Shown one piece after another: positions 61,540 to 64,000 of a DNA stretch of 64,000 nucleotides. The notes below the pieces were generated by a model. The model was not told the DNA's origin and did not search any database. It saw only the letters and a list, made by a program, of their open reading frames with translations. Origin of the DNA: Bacteroidota bacterium (GTDB lineage: Bacteria; Bacteroidota; Bacteroidia; Cytophagales; Spirosomataceae); the NCBI GenBank assembly GCA_020161355.1, contig JAIUOF010000001.1, positions 930,001 through 994,000 of the forward strand, in the 5' to 3' direction. The stretch's first letter is position 1; every line of letters starts with the position of its first letter. Position numbers and translations under genes: made by a program.

Positions 61540-62085
61540 ATGAATCGTAGAATTTTCATTGGAGCCGGTTTGGCTCTGAGCTCGGCTGCGGCTTTGGGCA
61601 AAAAACTTTCGGGCAAAGGCCCCAAAAAAGGCTTTGTGGTAAAAGCGGGTAAGGACCGCTTTGAGCAACCTATCAAATATCGTGGCGTAAACCCCAACGA
61701 CGTAAAAATCTCGGCCAAAGACTCCGGAGGGCAACTGACGGTGCTGGAATATGTCGGTTTTGAGAAAATCGGCCCGCCACTGCATGTGCATTTTGATCAG
61801 GATGAAACCTTCTATGTGATCGAAGGCGAATATCTCTTTGAGCTTGATGGTGAGCGGTTTAAGCTTTCGGCTGGCGACACGATATTTCTGCCCCGCCAAG
61901 TGCCACATACCTGGGTGCAGCTGAGCGACAAAGGCAAACTGGTGTATTTTCTGCAACCCTCCGGCCAAATGGAGGAGTTTTTCAAAAAAATGAATGCTCT
62001 GCAAGGCCCACCTACTCCTGAATTGATTCAGGAAATCCATCTGGCTCATGGCATGAAAGTAGTTGGCCCTCCTATCGAACCTTAA
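61540..62085 (+). CDS. Secreted cupin-domain protein
   Basis: The start is ATG 61540 (M-N-R-R-I-F-I-G); the frame extends to a TTG at 61528. It codes 181 residues with a possible twin-arginine-like or ordinary signal (N-R-R-I-F then hydrophobic). Cupin motif 1 is H-V-H-F-D-Q-D-E-T-F-Y-V-I-E-G-E, and motif 2 is G-D-T-I-F-L-P-R-x-V-P-H, with the metal-binding His and Glu. The function of single-cupin proteins ranges from enzymes to sugar binding and cannot be set here. Confidence 0.78.
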   Translation: MNRRIFIGAGLALSSAAALGKKLSGKGPKKGFVVKAGKDRFEQPIKYRGVNPNDVKISAKDSGGQLTVLEYVGFEKIGPPLHVHFDQDETFYVIEGEYLFELDGERFKLSAGDTIFLPRQVPHTWVQLSDKGKLVYFLQPSGQMEEFFKKMNALQGPPTPELIQEIHLAHGMKVVGPPIEP

Positions 62086-62128
62086 GCCCTTTAAAAAACA
62101 AGGTAGCTAAGAGTGACTCCCGAATGCT

Positions 62129-63049
62129 ATGGGTCAAATGATTCAGAAAAAAAACCTATATTTAGCATTCAAAGCACCCGATGTTGGATTTGGAATCAAA
62201 AACTTAAAACAGGACTACATGCCGTTTTTCAATGACCTGAAACCCTGCCCTGCTTTGCAACCGTATGTATGGAGGTATCGGTTTATCCATTTTTCGTTTA
62301 CTGATACTTCCCTGCCTCCGGCCAAGGCATACCCTCCCCGCCCGGAGGTCACGCTGAGTTTTTACCCGCGTGATACCGAGCAGGTGAGCTATTCCGACGG
62401 TCGCTCGCCTGCACCTGTACGGGCAGCACTGATCGGGCAGCAAAGCGTAGTGAGCAACCGCCTGGTGGGTAAAGAGTTTGTGTTGATTCAGGTAGTTTTC
62501 CAGCCCGGGGGATTGTTTCGGCTCATAGGTTTGCCGGCAAAAGAGATTAACAACGAATACCTTGACGCTCAGGCGGTATTGGGCAGTCAACTGAGAGAAG
62601 TCAACGAAAAACTGATGAACACCGAACACTACCCTGACATGATACCGGTGGTGGAAGATTTTTTGATCAAACTTAGCCGAAAAACGCCCTATTCGCACCG
62701 CCCGATAGACAATTTCACGATGCAGATGGTCAATTGCCCCAATAATATTTCCCTCAATTGGATGGCACACGAATCCTGCCTGAGCCAGAAGCAGCTGGAA
62801 AGAAACTTCAGAGAGCGGGTGGGTGTTAATCCCAAGTATTTCTGGCGGATTATCCGTTTTGACCGGGCCTTTCGGCTAAAAAATGCCTGTCCTGACAAAG
62901 ATTGGCTGAGTATCGCCCTCGAATGCGGGTATTATGATTACCAGCATCTGGTCAAAGATTACAAGGAGTTTACGGGCATGAGTCCGGCGGCATTTTACTT
63001 TCAAGACACACAATCGCCGGAGCGGGCATTTGGGATAGTGGAGAAGTGA
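62129..63049 (+). CDS. AraC-family transcriptional regulator with DUF6597-like N-domain
   Basis: The protein is 306 residues from the first ATG. The family's typical start, F-F-N-D-L-K-P-C-P-A-L-Q-P-Y-V-W-R-Y, begins at residue 31, so the ATG at 62219 may be the real start (276 residues). The N-terminal sensing part is DUF6597-like. The C-terminal part has the two AraC helix-turn-helix motifs (W-M-A-H-E-S-C-L-S-Q-K-Q-L-E-R-N and I-A-L-E-C-G-Y-Y-D-Y-Q-H-L). It follows the cupin gene by 43 bases and may control it. Confidence 0.82.
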   Translation: MGQMIQKKNLYLAFKAPDVGFGIKNLKQDYMPFFNDLKPCPALQPYVWRYRFIHFSFTDTSLPPAKAYPPRPEVTLSFYPRDTEQVSYSDGRSPAPVRAALIGQQSVVSNRLVGKEFVLIQVVFQPGGLFRLIGLPAKEINNEYLDAQAVLGSQLREVNEKLMNTEHYPDMIPVVEDFLIKLSRKTPYSHRPIDNFTMQMVNCPNNISLNWMAHESCLSQKQLERNFRERVGVNPKYFWRIIRFDRAFRLKNACPDKDWLSIALECGYYDYQHLVKDYKEFTGMSPAAFYFQDTQSPERAFGIVEK

Positions 63050-63115
63050 GAGAAGTTTGGAATTTCAATATTTTCCTTTCTTATTAAAAAACATACATAG
63101 CCAAATGGTTTGAAA

Positions 63116-63150
63116 TTTGAGGCTATTTTATTAAAATTGCTTAATATTTG
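63116..63150 (+). promoter_or_regulatory. Candidate promoter of the PIN toxin-antitoxin pair
   Basis: TTTG at 63116-63119, 22 bases, then TAATATTTG at 63142-63150, one base longer than TAnnTTTG. The antitoxin ATG at 63173 follows, so the TTG at 63110 is not the start. Confidence 0.38.
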
Positions 63151-63172
63151 CAAAATTATTGAGAAAACGTCA

Positions 63173-63400
63173 ATGACAGCCTATAAGTATCATACCAAGA
63201 TTTCGAAGGAAGGGGCAATTTCAATCCCCTTAAATCCTGCACTTTATGACCAGGAGGTTGAAATTACTATTGTCTCTAAGAAATCAAGTAATCCAAAAAA
63301 TAAAAAGGCTAAGGAGTTTGTGGAGAAGTGGGGAGGATTCCTGAAATTGCCTGATAATAGTGACACAAAATTAGAATATCTATCTGAAAAATATAAATGA
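63173..63400 (+). CDS. Putative antitoxin of a PIN-domain module
   Basis: From the ATG at 63173 it codes 75 residues. The N-terminal part (Y-K-Y-H-T-K-I-S-K-E-G-A-I-S-I-P-L) has the short beta-strand look of AbrB/SpoVT-type or DUF2281-like antitoxins. The charged C-terminal half would bind the toxin. It overlaps the PIN gene by 4 bases (ATGA at 63397). Assignment rests on context and size. Confidence 0.6.
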   Translation: MTAYKYHTKISKEGAISIPLNPALYDQEVEITIVSKKSSNPKNKKAKEFVEKWGGFLKLPDNSDTKLEYLSEKYK

Positions 63401-63813
63401 AATCCGTCCTCTTTGATACAAATATAATCCTCGACATTGCTTTAAAAAGAGAACCTTTTTTTCAGGATGCCATTAAGCTATTTTCTTTGATTGACGATCA
63501 AAAAATAGTGGGTTTTGTAACCGCTACAACCATAACGGACATTTATTATTTATCAAAAAAAGCCAACGGACATTCAAAAACAATTCAGTTTATTGAATCT
63601 TTGCTCAAGATCGTTGAAATAATCGGTATTGACAAAACTACGATCCTAAAAGCGATTTCATCAAAAATAAAAGATTTTGAAGATGGAATACAAGTTTCTG
63701 CTGCACTTCTGAACGATATTGAAGTAATCATTACCAGAAACGAAAAAGATTTTATTGAATCCAATGTAATTGTAAATACACCAAATGAATTCTTGAAAAA
63801 TTATCAAAATTAA
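63397..63813 (+). CDS. PIN-domain ribonuclease toxin (VapC-like)
   Basis: The protein is 138 residues. The N-terminal F-D-T-N-I-I-L with Asp7 is the PIN signature, followed by an acidic residue in T-D-I-Y-Y-L and by D-F-E-D-G-I-Q and I-I-T-R-N-E-K-D-F towards the end, giving the acidic metal site. Family members cut tRNA or rRNA when freed from their antitoxin. It is coupled to the small gene upstream. It could also be a housekeeping PIN nuclease, but the operon form favours a toxin. Confidence 0.82.
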   Translation: MKSVLFDTNIILDIALKREPFFQDAIKLFSLIDDQKIVGFVTATTITDIYYLSKKANGHSKTIQFIESLLKIVEIIGIDKTTILKAISSKIKDFEDGIQVSAALLNDIEVIITRNEKDFIESNVIVNTPNEFLKNYQN

Positions 63814-63849
63814 ACCAAGATTTTTTTAGATTTCATTTCCAAAATAATC

Positions 63850-64000
63850 CTACTTCATTTCCCCCAACCATTCTTTGGCAATCATTCTGGCAGCTTCCAC
63901 TGCCGGTTTCCCGGCTCTGAAGCAAAGTTTCCAGAAACTGTCTTTTGATTCCAGTTCCGCGTTTACAAAAACCTTGTGACCATACTGCTCTTTGAGTTTG
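63850..64000 (-). CDS. C-terminal end of an unrecognised protein
   Basis: The minus-strand frame is open from the window edge to TAG at 63852-63850, giving about 49 residues ending A-R-M-I-A-K-E-W-L-G-E-M-K. The piece includes Y-G-H-K-V-F-V-N and F-W-K-L-C-F-R-A-G-K-P. Base use looks coding. The start lies outside the window and no family can be named. Confidence 0.5.
   Translation of the reverse strand, partial: KLKEQYGHKVFVNAELESKDSFWKLCFRAGKPAVEAARMIAKEWLGEMK

Noticed and set aside
61513..62049. Minus-strand gene of 178 codons
   Set aside because: Antisense of the cupin gene; no start signal or recognisable domain.
62204..62770. Minus-strand gene of 188 codons
   Set aside because: Antisense of the AraC-family regulator, which has a clear DNA-binding domain.

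Overview
The window reads as a piece of chromosome from an aerobic, free-living member of the Bacteroidota, most likely a cytophagal relative. Three things support this. Many genes follow a TAnnTTTG promoter box and lack Shine-Dalgarno sites, with rpsU as the clear exception. Signal peptides and lipoboxes are frequent. The gene set includes glycoside hydrolases, a 2-oxoacid:ferredoxin oxidoreductase next to aerobic-type NuoA/NuoB, a membrane pyrophosphatase and DUF-type outer-membrane barrels. The genus cannot be fixed from sequence alone. No tRNA, rRNA, CRISPR array, prophage or intact insertion sequence was seen.

Layout. 1-1000: end of an unknown gene, a C-rich tract (G-quadruplex motif on the minus strand) and a 21-bp coding-like minisatellite. 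1.0-7.3 kb: secreted proteins (HExxH protease with a glycogen-binding-like domain, DUF1349 lipoprotein, GH16 glucanase, serine hydrolase), a rifampin ADP-ribosyltransferase homologue and a small membrane protein. 7.3-10.3 kb: a Doc toxin-antitoxin pair, an endonuclease/phosphatase-family lipoprotein, two tandem paralogous outer-membrane-like proteins and a broken DUF4177 gene. 10.3-21.2 kb, all minus: nuoB-nuoA, xylulokinase, an amidohydrolase, the KorB/KorA/FAD-ferredoxin operon and an EF-G paralogue. 21.4-33.0 kb: a long fold-back element, an arginyltransferase-like protein with an apparent CTG start, Pit, RlmN, a double retropepsin-PDZ protein, threonine aldolase, H+/Na+-pyrophosphatase and an MFS carrier. 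33.2-42.5 kb: a penicillin-acylase-like enzyme, then a four-gene minus operon that looks built for D-glutamate or muropeptide-derived D-amino acids. 42.7-51.6 kb: a loose carbohydrate region (GH32, GH43, GH43 with F5/8 and Fn3 domains) interrupted by an AT-rich SDR-membrane-AraC block. 51.6-64 kb: a KirBac channel, a saccharopine-dehydrogenase-family enzyme, galE-rfbB-rfbA, a SirB1-like protein, an M1 peptidase, a XerC/D recombinase, rpsU, a cupin, an AraC regulator and a PIN toxin-antitoxin pair.

How the genes fit together. The FAD-ferredoxin protein, KorA and KorB probably form one redox unit linking a 2-oxoacid to ferredoxin and NAD(P)H. galE, rfbB and rfbA supply nucleotide sugars for surface polysaccharide. 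The GH enzymes are secreted or lipid-anchored scavengers but have no SusC/SusD pair nearby.

The most promising lead for an under-described system is the operon at 36.4-42.5 kb. It encodes a signal-peptide fusion of a penicillin-binding-protein-like serine hydrolase with an N-acyl-D-amino-acid deacylase, a DgcN-type (DUF1611) protein, a dipeptide epimerase and an APC permease. Second-tier leads are the arginyltransferase-like gene starting at CTG and lacking the usual cysteines, the minisatellite whose changes conserve residue chemistry in one frame, and the near-190-base fold-back.
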